DNA from: Phytopseudomonas dryadis
Lineage (GTDB): Bacteria; Pseudomonadota; Gammaproteobacteria; Pseudomonadales; Pseudomonadaceae
Length of the DNA: 64,000 bases
Assembly (NCBI RefSeq): GCF_004327355.1
Contig: NZ_QJUM01000006.1
Span: 62,001 to 126,000 of the forward strand
Direction of reading: 5' to 3'
Below the pieces are notes generated by a model. The model saw only the letters and a program-made list of their open reading frames with translations, made no database searches and was not told the DNA's origin. Position numbers and translations under genes: made by a program. This document shows positions 25,647 to 39,781 of this stretch, one piece after another; the stretch's first letter is position 1, and each line of letters starts with the position of its first letter.

Positions 25647-27074
25647 TCAGAGGCTCAGGAAACCGCTGTACAGACCATAGCCGGCGAACAGCGCGGCGAT
25701 GACCACGGCGGTGAAGATCAGTTTTTCCAGGGTGGTGAACAGGGGTTGGCCGAGCTCACGCTTGGCCTTGGCGAAGAACAGCACGCCCGGGGCATAGAGC
25801 AGGGCGGAGAGCAGCACGTACTGGATGCCGCCGGCATACAGCAGCCAGACCGCATAGAGCAGGGCGATGGCGCCGATCGCCAGATCCTTGCGCCGTTCGC
25901 CGGCGGCGCCGGCATAGGTTTCGCCACGCACGGCGAGCAGCACGGCGTAGGCCGCCGACCACAGGTAGGGCACCAGGATCATCGAGGTGGCCAGGTAGAT
26001 CAGCGACAGGTAGGTGCTTTCCGAGAACAGGGTGATGACCAGGAACAGCTGCACCAGGGCATTGGTCAGCCACAGCGCGTTGGCCGGTACGTGGTTGGCG
26101 TTCTCCTGGCGCAGGAAGGCCGGCATGGTGTGATCGCGGGCGGCGGCGAAGAGGATTTCCGCGCACAGCAGCACCCAGGACAGCAACGCGCCGAGCAGGG
26201 ATACCACCAGGCCGAGGCTGATCAGCACCGCGCCCCAGTGGCCGACCACGTGCTCCAGCACCGCCGCCATGGACGGGTTCTGCAGCCTGGCCAGTTCCGG
26301 CTGGGTCAGGATACCCAGCGACAGCACGTTGACCAGGACCAGCAGAAGCAGCACGGTGACGAAGCCGATGAGGGTGGCCTTGCCGACGTCGCTGCGTTTC
26401 TCCGCGCGGGCGGAGAAGATGCTGGCGCCTTCGATGCCGATGAACACCCAGACGGTGACCAGCATCATGTTGCGCACCTGGTCCATGACGCTGCCCAGGT
26501 CCGGATTGCCCGTGCCCCAGATGTCGGCGGTGAAGATCTCCAGGCGGAAGGCGAACAGGCCGATGAGGATGAACAGCAGCAGCGGCACGATCTTCGCCAC
26601 CGTGGTCACCAGGTTGATGAAGGCGGCCTCGCGGATGCCGCGCAGCACCAGGAAGTGCACGGCCCACAGCAACACCGAGGCGGCGGCGATGGCCACCGGG
26701 GTGTTGCCTTCGCCGAACACGGGTACGAAATAGCCGAGGGTGCTGAACAGCAGCACGAAGTAGCCGACGTTGCCCAGCCAGGCGCTGATCCAGTAGCCCC
26801 AGGCCGAGGAGAAGCCCATGTAGTCGCCGAAACCGGCCTTGGCGTAGGCGTACACCCCGCCATCGAGTTCGGGCTTGCGGTTGGCCAGGGTCTGGAACAC
26901 GAACGCGAGGGTCAGCATGCCCACCGCGGTGATCGCCCAGCCGATGAGAATCGCCCCGGCGTCGGCGCTGGCAGCCATGTTCTGCGGCAGGGAGAAGATC
27001 CCGCCGCCGACCATCGAGCCCACGACGAGGGCCACCAGCGCACCGAGCCTGAGTTTTCTGGCGGATTCGGACAT
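25647..27074 (-). CDS. arcD: Arginine/ornithine antiporter
   Basis: A 475-residue APC-superfamily transporter with about 12-13 membrane spans. It begins [29 protein letters not shown], the GxxxGxGIF substrate loop of basic amino-acid antiporters, and contains [19 protein letters not shown]. It swaps external arginine for internal ornithine, so uptake costs no energy. It is the promoter-proximal gene of arcDABC. The ribosome-binding site AGGAG (minus strand, 27085-27089) lies in the 3' arm of a 9-bp hairpin. No canonical ANR box (TTGAT-N4-ATCAA) is visible in the 150 bases upstream. Confidence 0.95.
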   Translation of the reverse strand: MSESARKLRLGALVALVVGSMVGGGIFSLPQNMAASADAGAILIGWAITAVGMLTLAFVFQTLANRKPELDGGVYAYAKAGFGDYMGFSSAWGYWISAWLGNVGYFVLLFSTLGYFVPVFGEGNTPVAIAAASVLLWAVHFLVLRGIREAAFINLVTTVAKIVPLLLFILIGLFAFRLEIFTADIWGTGNPDLGSVMDQVRNMMLVTVWVFIGIEGASIFSARAEKRSDVGKATLIGFVTVLLLLVLVNVLSLGILTQPELARLQNPSMAAVLEHVVGHWGAVLISLGLVVSLLGALLSWVLLCAEILFAAARDHTMPAFLRQENANHVPANALWLTNALVQLFLVITLFSESTYLSLIYLATSMILVPYLWSAAYAVLLAVRGETYAGAAGERRKDLAIGAIALLYAVWLLYAGGIQYVLLSALLYAPGVLFFAKAKRELGQPLFTTLEKLIFTAVVIAALFAGYGLYSGFLSL

Positions 27075-27084
27075 GAGGGTTTTG

Positions 27085-27119
27085 CTCCTACCAGGGAAGG
27101 GACGCTTCGATGGTAGGAG
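27085..27119 (-). promoter_or_regulatory. Leader hairpin covering the arcD Shine-Dalgarno sequence
   Basis: On the minus strand a perfect 9-bp stem (CTCCTACCA and TGGTAGGAG) with a 17-base loop ends 10 bases before the arcD ATG. Its 3' arm is the Shine-Dalgarno sequence itself, so folding would block ribosome entry. A second inverted repeat, GAGTCA-N5-TGACTC, lies at 27145-27161, further upstream, and may be an operator. Confidence 0.55.
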
Positions 27120-27222
27120 TGGTACAGGCGCTCACCCATGACCTGAGTCAGTGAATGACTCGATGGGGCGGCGTGCTGGACCGAGGGCGCGGGTAGCCCC
27201 GGACGCCCCGGCGGCCGGCGAG

Positions 27223-27492
27223 TCAGGCCGTGTGCAACTGGACTTCTTCGACGACGTCGGCGCGTTGCGGGGCCTCCACGCCGGTCAGCTCGCCGATCAG
27301 TTGCCATTGCTGATCCAGCTCCAGGCTGACGGCGCCGAGACGGGTGATCATCTTCGAGCCCGCGGCGCGTACGCCTGCATCGCTGCTACGCAACAGGTCG
27401 AAGGACAGGGCGGTCATGGCTGCCGCCATATGGGTGATGCTGCGTGAGGTGAGGGTGAGCAGTTCGGTCAGCTGTTGTTCTTTGGCCGTCAT
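27223..27492 (-). CDS. Small helical hypothetical protein between arc and aru operons
   Basis: An 89-residue, almost wholly alpha-helical protein (MTAKEQQLTELLTLTSRSITHMAAAMTALSFDLLRSSDAGVR...), with AGGAGG eight bases before the ATG. No membrane segment or known motif. The heptad-like pattern of Leu, Ile and Met suggests a helical bundle or coiled coil. It lies 148 bases upstream of arcD on the same strand, so it could be cotranscribed with arc or be a separate unit. I do not recognise a family. Confidence 0.65.
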   Translation of the reverse strand: MTAKEQQLTELLTLTSRSITHMAAAMTALSFDLLRSSDAGVRAAGSKMITRLGAVSLELDQQWQLIGELTGVEAPQRADVVEEVQLHTA

Positions 27493-27650
27493 CGTGTGCC
27501 TCCTTGGCGGGATGAGTCAGGTGGAGCCCTGGCGCGGTCGCGACGGTCCGGGGGCAGGACAGTCTGTCGTAGACCTGACGATGGGCGGTGCGTCAGTGGC
27601 GAAGTAATATCACCGCCTCTCGCCAGGCTGGCAAGCCCCGGGTGCGACTC

Positions 27651-27669
27651 AATACGAATAATTTTCATA
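27651..27669 (-). promoter_or_regulatory. Possible Fur-box-like sequence
   Basis: On the minus strand TATGAAAATTATTCGTATT matches the Pseudomonas-style palindrome AATGAGAATTATTCTCATT at 15 of 19 positions by my hand alignment. It lies about 160 bases upstream of the 89-residue gene. AT-rich sequence in a GC-rich genome raises the chance of a fortuitous match. Confidence 0.3.
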
Positions 27670-27820
27670 TAAGCGTTTTAAATGCCACCCGCGCCGCGCT
27701 GTCGGCGCAACGGCCCTGACCGCCCGGTCACGGAGGTGGAGCGGGCGTGCCGATAAAAGTCGCCGCGCCCCGTGCGCCAACGACGCGGCAGCGTTTAAAC
27801 TGCGCCTGGCCGACGCTTTG

Positions 27821-29189
<1,369 letters not shown>

Positions 29190-29285
29190 GGGCCGCGGGG
29201 TGGCGGCTGCGCTGCCGTCGCCCGGGTCTCCTGTACGGTCGGCCGCCGGGCCGGCCGGTGCCATCCACGAACGATGATTTTCGCT

Positions 29286-29308
29286 GCCCGGGCGACCTGC
29301 GCCCGGGC
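29286..29308 (+). other. GC-rich hairpin between aruC and aruF
   Basis: GCCCGGGC, a 7-base loop, then GCCCGGGC, ending 20 bases before the aruF start. The stem is a perfect 8-bp pair with no T-tract. It could protect the aruC mRNA end or attenuate transcription into aruF. Confidence 0.6.
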
Positions 29309-29328
29309 CTTGCTGAAGGAGTGACACC

Positions 29329-30345
29329 ATGCTGGTGATGCGCCCCGCGCGAATGGCCGACCTCGCTGAAGTACAGCGCCTGGCCGCGGACAGCCCGGTT
29401 GGTGTGACGTCCCTGCCGGACAACGCCGACCGCTTGCGCGACAAGATCGCGGCGTCCGAGGCGTCGTTCGCCGCCGAAGTCAGCTTCAATGGCGAGGAAC
29501 GCTATTTCTTCGTCCTCGAGGACACGGACAGCGCCCGCCTGGCCGGCTGTTCCGGCATCGTCGCCTCCGCCGGCTACTCCGAGCCCTTCTACAGCTTTCG
29601 CAACGAAACCTTCGTGCACAATTCGCGCGAGCTGAAGATCCACAACAAGATCCACGTGCTGTCGCTGTGCCACGATCTCACCGGCAACAGCCTGCTGACC
29701 AGTTTCTACGTCGAGCGGCCGCTGGTCGGCAGCGTCTGGTCCGAGCTCAATTCCCGCGGGCGCCTGCTGTTCGTCGCCAGCCACCCGGAGCGTTTCGCCG
29801 ATGCCATGGTGGTGGAGATCGTCGGGCAGAGCGACGACGACGGCGAGTCGCCGTTCTGGGATGCCGTGGGGCGCAACTTCTTCGACATGAGCTACGCCGA
29901 GGCCGAGCGCCTGTGCGGCCTGAAGAGCCGCACCTTCCTCGCCGAGCTGATGCCGCATTACCCGATCTACGTGCCGCTGCTGCCGGATTCGGCCCAGGAG
30001 GCCATGGGCCTGGTGCATCCGCGGGCGCAGATCACCTTCGACATCCTCATGCGCGACGGTTTCGAAACCGACCACTACATCGACATCTTCGATGGCGGAC
30101 CAACGCTGCACGCCCGCACCTCGGGCATCCGCTCCATCGCCCAGAGCGTGCTGGCGCCGGTGATGCTCGGCGAGCCGCCAGCGGGCGGCCGTCAGTACCT
30201 GGTCAGCAATGGCCAGTTGCAGGATTTCCGCGCCGTGGTGATCGCCCTCGACTGGACGCCGGGACAGCCCGTGATCCTCAGCCCGGAGGCCGCCGAGGCC
30301 CTGGGCGTCGGCGAAGGTGCCAGCGTGAGGTTGGTAACGGTTTGA
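29329..30345 (+). CDS. aruF: Arginine N-succinyltransferase, alpha subunit
   Basis: A 338-residue protein of the AstA/AruF family with a GNAT-related fold: MLVMRPARMADLAEVQRLA, YFFVLEDTDSARLAGCSGIVA, YSFRNETFVHNSRELKIHNKI, then RLLFVASHPERFADAMVVEIVG. In Pseudomonas the enzyme is made of two homologous subunits, AruF and AruG. It transfers succinyl from succinyl-CoA to arginine (and ornithine), committing them to the AST pathway. GAAGGAG precedes the ATG. Repeat copy D starts four bases after its stop, inside the operon. Confidence 0.95.
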   Translation: MLVMRPARMADLAEVQRLAADSPVGVTSLPDNADRLRDKIAASEASFAAEVSFNGEERYFFVLEDTDSARLAGCSGIVASAGYSEPFYSFRNETFVHNSRELKIHNKIHVLSLCHDLTGNSLLTSFYVERPLVGSVWSELNSRGRLLFVASHPERFADAMVVEIVGQSDDDGESPFWDAVGRNFFDMSYAEAERLCGLKSRTFLAELMPHYPIYVPLLPDSAQEAMGLVHPRAQITFDILMRDGFETDHYIDIFDGGPTLHARTSGIRSIAQSVLAPVMLGEPPAGGRQYLVSNGQLQDFRAVVIALDWTPGQPVILSPEAAEALGVGEGASVRLVTV

Positions 30346-30349
30346 ATCG

Positions 30350-30413
30350 AAGCGGCAAGCTGCAAGCCACAAGCGGCAAGCCAGACTGCCTTCTAACTTG
30401 TAGCTTGCCGCTT
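30350..30413. repeat. Copy D of the dispersed inverted repeat, inside the aru operon
   Basis: 17-bp arms with one mismatch at 30350-30366 (AAGCGGCAAGCTGCAAG) and 30397-30413. It begins four bases after the aruF stop and ends 28 bases before the aruG start, so it lies within a transcribed operon rather than at its end. Confidence 0.88.
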
Positions 30414-30441
30414 GAAGCCAATAGCTGATCCGGAGGATCCA

Positions 30442-31458
30442 ATGATCGTTCGTCCCGTACGCACCGCCGATCTGCCGGCGCTGATCGACCTGGCGCGCAG
30501 CACCGGGACCGGCCTTACCAGCCTGCCGGCCAACGAGGCGCGCCTGGCCTATCGCGTGGGCTGGGCGGAGAAAACCTTCCGCGGCGAAGCCGAGCGTGGC
30601 GATTGCGACTACATGTTCGTACTCGAGGACGACGACGGCCAGGTGCTGGGCATTTCCGCCATCGCCGGTGGCGTGGGGTTGCGCGAGCCCTGGTACAACT
30701 ACCGGGTCGGCCTGACCGTCAGCGCGTCGCAGGAACTGAACATCCATCGCCAGGTGCCGACCCTGTTCCTGGCCAATGACCTGACCGGCAATTCCGAGCT
30801 CTGCTCGCTGTTCCTGCACGCCGATCAGCGCAGTGGTCTGCACGGCCGCCTGTTGTCCAAGGCGCGCCTGCTGTTCATCGCCGAGTTCCGCCAGCTGTTC
30901 GGCGACAAGATCATCGCCGAGATGCGCGGCGTCTCCGACGACCAGGGGCGGTCGCCGTTCTGGGAATGCCTGGGCCGGCACTTCTTCCGCATGGAGTTCT
31001 CCCAGGCCGACTACCTCACCGGTGTCGGCAACAAGGCCTTCATCGCCGAACTGATGCCCAAGTTCCCGTTGTACACCTGCTTTCTCTCCGAGGCGGCGCG
31101 CAGCGTGATCGGCCGCGTGCACCCCGACACCGAGCCGGCCCTGGCCATGCTCAAGGCCGAGGGCTTCACCTACCAGGGCTATGTCGACATCTTCGACGCC
31201 GGTCCCGCCATCGAGGCGGAGACGGCGAAGATCCGCGCCATCCGTGACAGCCAGTTGCTGGTGCTGGCCATCGGCACGCCGGGTGATGACGCCCCTGTCT
31301 ACCTGGTGCACAACCGCAAGTGTGAGGATTGCCGGATCACCGCGGCGCCGGCGCGCATGGCCGCCGGTACCCTGGTGGTCGACCCGCTGACCGCCAGGCG
31401 CCTGCGTCTGAACGTCGGCGATCAGGTGCGCGCCGTGCCCCTGGCCACGCAAGCCTGA
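30442..31458 (+). CDS. aruG: Arginine N-succinyltransferase, beta subunit
   Basis: A 338-residue paralogue of AruF with the same motif order: MIVRPVRTADLPALIDLARSTG, YMFVLEDDDGQVLGISAIAG, YRVGLTVSASQELNIHRQVP, then RLLFIAEFRQLFGDKIIAEMRG. It forms the second subunit of the two-subunit arginine succinyltransferase. The ATG at 30442 has CGGAGGATC upstream; the in-frame ATG at 30412 falls inside the repeat and is not used. The sequence divergence between F and G suggests an old duplication rather than a recent one. Confidence 0.95.
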   Translation: MIVRPVRTADLPALIDLARSTGTGLTSLPANEARLAYRVGWAEKTFRGEAERGDCDYMFVLEDDDGQVLGISAIAGGVGLREPWYNYRVGLTVSASQELNIHRQVPTLFLANDLTGNSELCSLFLHADQRSGLHGRLLSKARLLFIAEFRQLFGDKIIAEMRGVSDDQGRSPFWECLGRHFFRMEFSQADYLTGVGNKAFIAELMPKFPLYTCFLSEAARSVIGRVHPDTEPALAMLKAEGFTYQGYVDIFDAGPAIEAETAKIRAIRDSQLLVLAIGTPGDDAPVYLVHNRKCEDCRITAAPARMAAGTLVVDPLTARRLRLNVGDQVRAVPLATQA

Positions 31459-34370
<2,912 letters not shown>

Positions 34371-34416
34371 ACCGCATGCGCTGCGCAGTTCATGTGCTTA
34401 TCCTGGAGTTCGATGT

Positions 34417-34701
34417 ATGACCGACGCCCTGCAACTGATCCTCGAAGATGAAGACGGTACCCAGCTGGAAACCTCCTGCACCCGGTTCGCCGTGATCTGG
34501 CAAGGCAAGGAGGTGTGGATCCAGCAGGTCGGCAATGGCCAGTTGATGATCGGCGTGGACGTAGCCGAGGGCGATAGCGAATACGCCAACCTGCTGTTGC
34601 GCCCGCTGGCCACCAACCTGGTCAGCCTGGAGCTGGAAATGGAGCCGGCGGGTGAGGATGACGACGACCACGTGCACGGCCCGGACTGCAACCACCACTG
34701 A
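34417..34701 (+). CDS. Small conserved protein of the aru operon, His/Asp-rich tail
   Basis: A 94-residue protein between aruB and aruE. The body reads as beta-rich (LQLILEDEDGTQLETSCTRFAVIWQGKEVWIQQVG). The C-terminus is acidic and His-rich (EDDDDHVHGPDCNHH), suggesting metal binding. P. aeruginosa has a gene at the same place (PA0900), once misannotated as topoisomerase. Its fixed place inside an amino-acid catabolic operon implies a linked role, perhaps delivering zinc to AruE, the next gene product; this is speculation. TGGAG precedes the ATG. Confidence 0.8.
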   Translation: MTDALQLILEDEDGTQLETSCTRFAVIWQGKEVWIQQVGNGQLMIGVDVAEGDSEYANLLLRPLATNLVSLELEMEPAGEDDDDHVHGPDCNHH

Positions 34702-34710
34702 GGTATCGCC

Positions 34711-35718
34711 ATGCTCGCCCTCGGCAAGTTGCTCGAACTGACCCTGGCCGGCCACGAGCCGTCGTCGAAGATCCAGCTGACGCCGGACGGCACGCGCCTG
34801 CGCTGGCTGGCCGAGGGCGCCCTGGAAGTGACGCCCGCGGTGGCGCGGGACACGGGCCTGGATCTGCTGCTCTCGGCGGGCATCCATGGCAACGAGACCG
34901 CCCCCATCGAACTGCTCGACCGCCTGCTGCGCAGCATTGCCCGCAACGAGCTGCAACCCCACGTGCGTCTGCTGTTCCTGTTCGGCAACCCGATGGCGAT
35001 GCGCCGCGGCGAGCGTTTCGTCGAGCAGGACATCAATCGCCTGTTCAATGGCCGGCACGAGCTGAGCAGTGGCGGCGAGGCCATGCGCGCCTGCGAGCTG
35101 GAACACCTGGCGGCGACCTTCTTCGGCGATCCCGGGCGATCCCGTTTGCACTACGACCTGCACACCGCCATTCGCGCCTCGAAGATCGAGCAGTTCGCCC
35201 TCTATCCCTGGGCCGAAGGACGGCAGCAGTCGCGCCGCGAGTGCGCGCGGTTGAACGCGGCCGGCATCGAGGCGGTGTTGTTGCAGAACACGCCGTCGAC
35301 CACCTTCAGCGCCTACAGCTATACGCAACTGGGGGCCGAAGCCTTTACCCTGGAACTGGGCAAGGCGCGGCCATTCGGGGAGAACCAGCCGGGCAGCCTG
35401 GAGCGCCTGGAGCAGCGCCTGTGCGCCATCATCGAAGGTTGCGAGCCGCAGGACGAGGCCGGGCTGGCTGGGCTGAAATTGTTCGCCGTGGCCCGCGAGG
35501 TCATCAAGCACAGCGATGCCTTCACCCTGCACCTGCCCGCCGATATCGAGAATTTCAGCGAACTGCCGCCCGGCTACCTGCTGGCCGAAGACCTGGCCAG
35601 CAGCCGCTGGGTGGTGGAAGAGCAGGGCGCACGCATCATTTTCCCCAACCCGCGGGTGCACAATGGCCAGCGTGCCGGCATTCTGATCGTGCCGGCCGAG
35701 GCCTCGCGCCTGGCTTGA
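34711..35718 (+). CDS. aruE: Succinylglutamate desuccinylase
   Basis: A 335-residue zinc carboxypeptidase-fold (M14/AstE) enzyme. Zinc ligands His59 and Glu62 lie in [11 protein letters not shown] and the third ligand in [11 protein letters not shown] (~150); the catalytic Glu is in [15 protein letters not shown]. It cleaves succinylglutamate to succinate and glutamate, the last AST step. It begins nine bases after the His-rich small gene. The next gene, an aldolase, starts 62 bases after its stop and may be transcribed with it. Confidence 0.95.
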   Translation: MLALGKLLELTLAGHEPSSKIQLTPDGTRLRWLAEGALEVTPAVARDTGLDLLLSAGIHGNETAPIELLDRLLRSIARNELQPHVRLLFLFGNPMAMRRGERFVEQDINRLFNGRHELSSGGEAMRACELEHLAATFFGDPGRSRLHYDLHTAIRASKIEQFALYPWAEGRQQSRRECARLNAAGIEAVLLQNTPSTTFSAYSYTQLGAEAFTLELGKARPFGENQPGSLERLEQRLCAIIEGCEPQDEAGLAGLKLFAVAREVIKHSDAFTLHLPADIENFSELPPGYLLAEDLASSRWVVEEQGARIIFPNPRVHNGQRAGILIVPAEASRLA

Positions 35719-35780
35719 TGAGCGGCGACGCGGCACTGTCCTCCATTCCCGTTTTCTTCATTGGCCGCCAAGGAGTGCCC

Positions 35781-36782
35781 ATGTCCACCATCGATTTGCG
35801 CAGCGACACCGTCACCCGGCCCAGCGCCGGCATGCGCGAGGCCATGTTCGCCGCCGAGCTGGGCGACGACGTGTATGGCGAAGACCCGACCGTCAACCGC
35901 TTGCAGCAGCGCCTGGCCGCGCAGCTGGGCTTCGCCGCCGCGCTGTTCGTGCCGACCGGCACCATGAGCAACCTGCTGGGGCTGATGGCCCATTGCGAAC
36001 GGGGCGACGAGTACATCGTCGGCCAGCAGGCACATACCTACAAATACGAAGGTGGCGGCGCTGCGGTGCTCGGCTCCATCCAGCCGCAGCCGCTGGATAT
36101 GGAGGAGGACGGTTCGCTGGATCTGGCGCGGGTCGCCGCGGCGATCAAGCAGGACGATTTCCACTTCGCCCGGACCCGCCTGCTGGCGCTGGAAAACACC
36201 ATGCAGGGCAAGGTGCTGCCGCTGGCCTACCTGGCCGAGGCCCGCGCCTTCAGCCGAGACAGGGGCCTGGCCCTGCATCTCGACGGCGCCCGCCTGTTCA
36301 ATGCCGCCGTCAGGCTGCAGGTCGAGGCCGGCGAGATCGCCCGGCATTTCGATTCGGTATCGGTGTGCCTGTCCAAGGGGCTGGGCGCGCCCGTCGGCTC
36401 GGTGCTGTGCGGCAGCGAGGCGTTCATCGGCAAGGCCCGGCGCCTGCGCAAGATGGTCGGCGGCGGCATGCGCCAGGCGGGCGTGCTCGCCGCGGCCGGG
36501 CTGTACGCCCTGGAGCACCAGGTCGAACGGCTGGTCGAGGACCATGCCAACGCCGATTGCCTGGCGGCGGGGCTGCGCGAGCTGGGCTACGAGGTCGAGC
36601 CGGTACAGACCAACATGGTCTACGTACGCATCGGCGAGCGCGCCGCGGCACTGAAGGTCTTCTGCGCCGAGCGCGGCATCGTGCTCAGCGCGGCGCCGCG
36701 CTTGCGCATGGTCACGCACCTGGATGTCTCGGCCGACGCCATCGGCCAGGTCATCGAGGCGTTCGCCGCCTTCCGGCGCTGA
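35781..36782 (+). CDS. ltaE: Low-specificity L-threonine aldolase
   Basis: A 333-residue fold-type-I PLP enzyme. IDLRSDTVTRPSAGMREAM (4-22) and VYGEDPTVNRLQ are strong family signatures. Asp168 in HLDGARLFN and the PLP-binding Lys199 in CLSKGLGAP complete the active site. It cleaves threonine or allo-threonine to glycine and acetaldehyde. The ATG at 35781 has AAGGAG upstream. P. aeruginosa has an aldolase-like gene at the same place (PA0902) between aruE and alaS, so this block is conserved. Confidence 0.92.
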   Translation: MSTIDLRSDTVTRPSAGMREAMFAAELGDDVYGEDPTVNRLQQRLAAQLGFAAALFVPTGTMSNLLGLMAHCERGDEYIVGQQAHTYKYEGGGAAVLGSIQPQPLDMEEDGSLDLARVAAAIKQDDFHFARTRLLALENTMQGKVLPLAYLAEARAFSRDRGLALHLDGARLFNAAVRLQVEAGEIARHFDSVSVCLSKGLGAPVGSVLCGSEAFIGKARRLRKMVGGGMRQAGVLAAAGLYALEHQVERLVEDHANADCLAAGLRELGYEVEPVQTNMVYVRIGERAAALKVFCAERGIVLSAAPRLRMVTHLDVSADAIGQVIEAFAAFRR

Positions 36783-36987
36783 GCCGTGCCCGCCGGCAGG
36801 CGGCCAGCGCGAGCGACGATCATCGCCGGTGATGGCCGGCAGAAGGCCGATTCGCGCCCCGCGCCTGGCGCCGCCTCTTGCCGGGCGGCCGTCAAGCTTG
36901 CAGCATGGAGCCCTCAGCCGCCGAGCCGCTCGTTCGCCGGTGGGCAAATAATTGCCGGCACGCCCTAGCCGCCACTGACAAGCCCGA

Positions 36988-36993
36988 TATAAT
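36988..36993 (+). promoter_or_regulatory. -10 box upstream of alaS
   Basis: A perfect TATAAT, 52 bases before the alaS ATG, in an otherwise GC-rich gap of 263 bases. I see no consensus -35 at 16-18 bases, so the promoter may be weak or use an extended element. Confidence 0.5.
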
Positions 36994-37045
36994 GCGGCCC
37001 TTTGCCGGCTTCGCCGTGGCCGCCTTGTTTCCGTGGAAAATGCCA

Positions 37046-39670
37046 ATGAAAAGCGCAGAAATCCGTGAAGCCTTCCTCAGCTTCTTCGAAGAGAAGGGAC
37101 ACACCCGTGTCGCCTCCAGCTCCCTGATCCCGAACAACGACCCGACGCTGTTGTTCACCAACGCCGGCATGAACCAGTTCAAGGACTGCTTCCTGGGCCT
37201 GGAAAAGCGTGCCTATACCCGTGCCGCCACCAGCCAGAAATGCGTGCGCGCTGGCGGCAAGCACAACGACCTGGAAAACGTCGGCTACACCGCGCGCCAT
37301 CACACCTTTTTCGAGATGCTCGGCAACTTCAGCTTCGGCGACTACTTCAAGCGCGACGCCATCAACTACGCTTGGGAATTCCTCACCGGCGAGAAGTGGC
37401 TGAACCTGCCCAAGGACAAGCTCTGGGTCACGGTCTACGCCAGCGATGACGAAGCCTACGACATCTGGCACAAGGAAGTCGGCGTACCGGCCGAGCGCAT
37501 GATCCGCATCGGCGACAACAAGGGCGCGCAATACGCCTCGGACAATTTCTGGACCATGGGCGATACCGGCCCCTGCGGCCCGTGCACCGAGATCTTCTTC
37601 GACCACGGCGAGCACATCTGGGGCGGCCCGCCCGGTTCGCCCGAGGAAGACGGTGACCGTTACATCGAGATCTGGAACAACGTGTTCATGCAGTTCAACC
37701 GCACCGCCGATGGCGTGCTGCACCCGCTGCCGGCGCCGAGCGTGGACACCGGCATGGGCCTGGAGCGCATCAGCGCCGTGCTGCAGCACGTCAACTCGAA
37801 CTACGAGATCGACCTGTTCCAGAGCCTGCTCAGCGCCAGCGCCCGGGCCATCGGCTGCGCCAACGACGGCGACGCCTCGCTGAAGGTGGTGGCCGACCAT
37901 ATCCGCTCGTGCAGCTTCCTGATCGCCGACGGCATCACCCCGTCGAACGAAGGCCGTGGCTACGTGCTGCGCCGCATCGTGCGGCGCGCCTGCCGGCATG
38001 GCAACAAGCTGGGCGCCAAGGGCAGCTTCTTCTACAAGATCGTCGCGGCGCTGGCCAGCGAGATGGGCGACGCCTTCCCCGAACTGAGACAGCAGCAGGC
38101 GCATATCGAGCGCGTGCTGAAAACCGAAGAAGAGCAGTTCGCCAAGACCCTGGAGCAGGGCCTGAAGATCCTCGAGCAGGATCTGGCCGAGCTGAGCGGT
38201 ACGCTGATCCCGGGCGCGGTGATCTTCAAGCTGTACGACACCTATGGTTTCCCGGTCGACCTCACCGGCGATATCGCCCGCGAACGCGGCCTGACCCTCG
38301 ACGAGGAAGGCTTCGAACGCGAGATGGAGGCCCAGCGCGTGCGTGCCCGCTCGGCCAGCGCCTTCGGCATGGACTACAACAGCCTGGTCAAGGTCGACAG
38401 CGACACCCGTTTCCTCGGCTACGCTGCGACCGTGGCCAGTGGCGAGCTGCTGGCGCTGCTGCGCGACGGTCAGTCCGTCGCGACCCTGAACGAAGGCGAG
38501 GAGGGCGTGGTGGTGCTGGATCAGACGCCGTTCTATGCCGAGTCCGGTGGCCAGATCGGCGACTGCGGTTTCCTCGAAGGCCCCGGCGTGCGCTTCGAGG
38601 TACGCGATACCACCAAGGCCGGCGGCGCCTGGCTGCACCATGGCGTGGTGAGCAAGGGCAGCCTGAGCGTCGGCGCCTCGATCAACGCCGAGGTGGATGC
38701 CTCGGTGCGCCAGGCCACCGCGCTCAATCACTCGGCGACCCACCTGCTGCACGCGGCGCTGCGCCAGGTGCTCGGCGAGCACGTGCAGCAGAAGGGCTCG
38801 CTGGTGGACAGCCAGCGCCTGCGCTTCGACTTCAGCCACTTCGAGGCGATCAAGCCCGAGCAGTTGAAGGCGCTCGAGGACATCGTCAACCGCGAAGTGC
38901 GCAACAATACCCCGGTGCAGACCGAAGAGACCGACATCGAAACCGCCAAGGCCAAGGGCGCCATGGCGCTGTTCGGCGAGAAGTACGGCGACCGGGTGCG
39001 GGTGCTGACCATGGGCGATGGCTTCTCGGTCGAGCTGTGCGGTGGCATCCACGCCAAGCGCACCGGTGATATCGGCCTGTTCAAGATCGTCAGCGAAGGC
39101 GGTGTGGCGGCCGGCGTGCGGCGTATCGAGGCGGTTACCGGCGCGGCGGCGCTGGCCTACCTCAATGGTGCCGAAGAGCAACTGAAGGAAGCGGCGGCGC
39201 TGGTCAAGGGCAGCCGCGACAACCTGCTCGACAAGCTGTCGGCGGTGCTCGATCGCAACCGTCAGCTGGAAAAGGAGCTGGAGCAGCTCAAGGCCAGGGC
39301 CGCCAGTGCGGCAGGCAACGACCTGGCCGCCGCGGCCGTCGATATCAAGGGCGTCAAGGTGCTCAGCGCACGGCTCGATGGCCTGGATGGCAAGGGCCTG
39401 CTGGCGCTGGTCGATCAGCTCAAGAACAAGCTCGGCAGCGCGGTGATCCTGCTTGGCGGCGTGCAGGACGGGAAAGTCGTGCTGGTGGCCGGGGTGACCC
39501 AGGATCTGACCGGCGCACTCAAGGCCGGCGAGCTGATGAAGCAGGCGGCCGCGGCCGTCGGGGGCAAGGGCGGCGGGCGGCCGGACATGGCCCAGGGCGG
39601 TGGTGTCGATGCGGCCGCGCTGGACACGGCCCTGGCATTGATCGGGCCGTTCGTCGAGCAGGGGCTGTAA
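37046..39670 (+). CDS. alaS: Alanine-tRNA ligase
   Basis: An 874-residue class-II synthetase. The aminoacylation domain includes [24 protein letters not shown] and [18 protein letters not shown]. The editing domain has zinc ligands in [17 protein letters not shown] and [18 protein letters not shown]. The C-terminal Ala domain contains [11 protein letters not shown] near its end. It charges tRNA-Ala and clears mischarged Ser/Gly. [10 protein letters not shown] at 37046 was chosen as the usual N-terminus; an ATG two codons earlier (37040) is also possible. lysC and rsmA follow, a conserved order in gammaproteobacteria. Confidence 0.97.
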   Translation: MKSAEIREAFLSFFEEKGHTRVASSSLIPNNDPTLLFTNAGMNQFKDCFLGLEKRAYTRAATSQKCVRAGGKHNDLENVGYTARHHTFFEMLGNFSFGDYFKRDAINYAWEFLTGEKWLNLPKDKLWVTVYASDDEAYDIWHKEVGVPAERMIRIGDNKGAQYASDNFWTMGDTGPCGPCTEIFFDHGEHIWGGPPGSPEEDGDRYIEIWNNVFMQFNRTADGVLHPLPAPSVDTGMGLERISAVLQHVNSNYEIDLFQSLLSASARAIGCANDGDASLKVVADHIRSCSFLIADGITPSNEGRGYVLRRIVRRACRHGNKLGAKGSFFYKIVAALASEMGDAFPELRQQQAHIERVLKTEEEQFAKTLEQGLKILEQDLAELSGTLIPGAVIFKLYDTYGFPVDLTGDIARERGLTLDEEGFEREMEAQRVRARSASAFGMDYNSLVKVDSDTRFLGYAATVASGELLALLRDGQSVATLNEGEEGVVVLDQTPFYAESGGQIGDCGFLEGPGVRFEVRDTTKAGGAWLHHGVVSKGSLSVGASINAEVDASVRQATALNHSATHLLHAALRQVLGEHVQQKGSLVDSQRLRFDFSHFEAIKPEQLKALEDIVNREVRNNTPVQTEETDIETAKAKGAMALFGEKYGDRVRVLTMGDGFSVELCGGIHAKRTGDIGLFKIVSEGGVAAGVRRIEAVTGAAALAYLNGAEEQLKEAAALVKGSRDNLLDKLSAVLDRNRQLEKELEQLKARAASAAGNDLAAAAVDIKGVKVLSARLDGLDGKGLLALVDQLKNKLGSAVILLGGVQDGKVVLVAGVTQDLTGALKAGELMKQAAAAVGGKGGGRPDMAQGGGVDAAALDTALALIGPFVEQGL

Positions 39671-39781
39671 GGTCCCGCTACACAAGCTGGAGCAAGCGTG
39701 CGCCCATGCCCGGCGGACGCTTGGCAGTATGCGGTGTTGTCTGTTTAATGGGCGCCCTTCACGGGCTGAGGCAGCTTTGAA

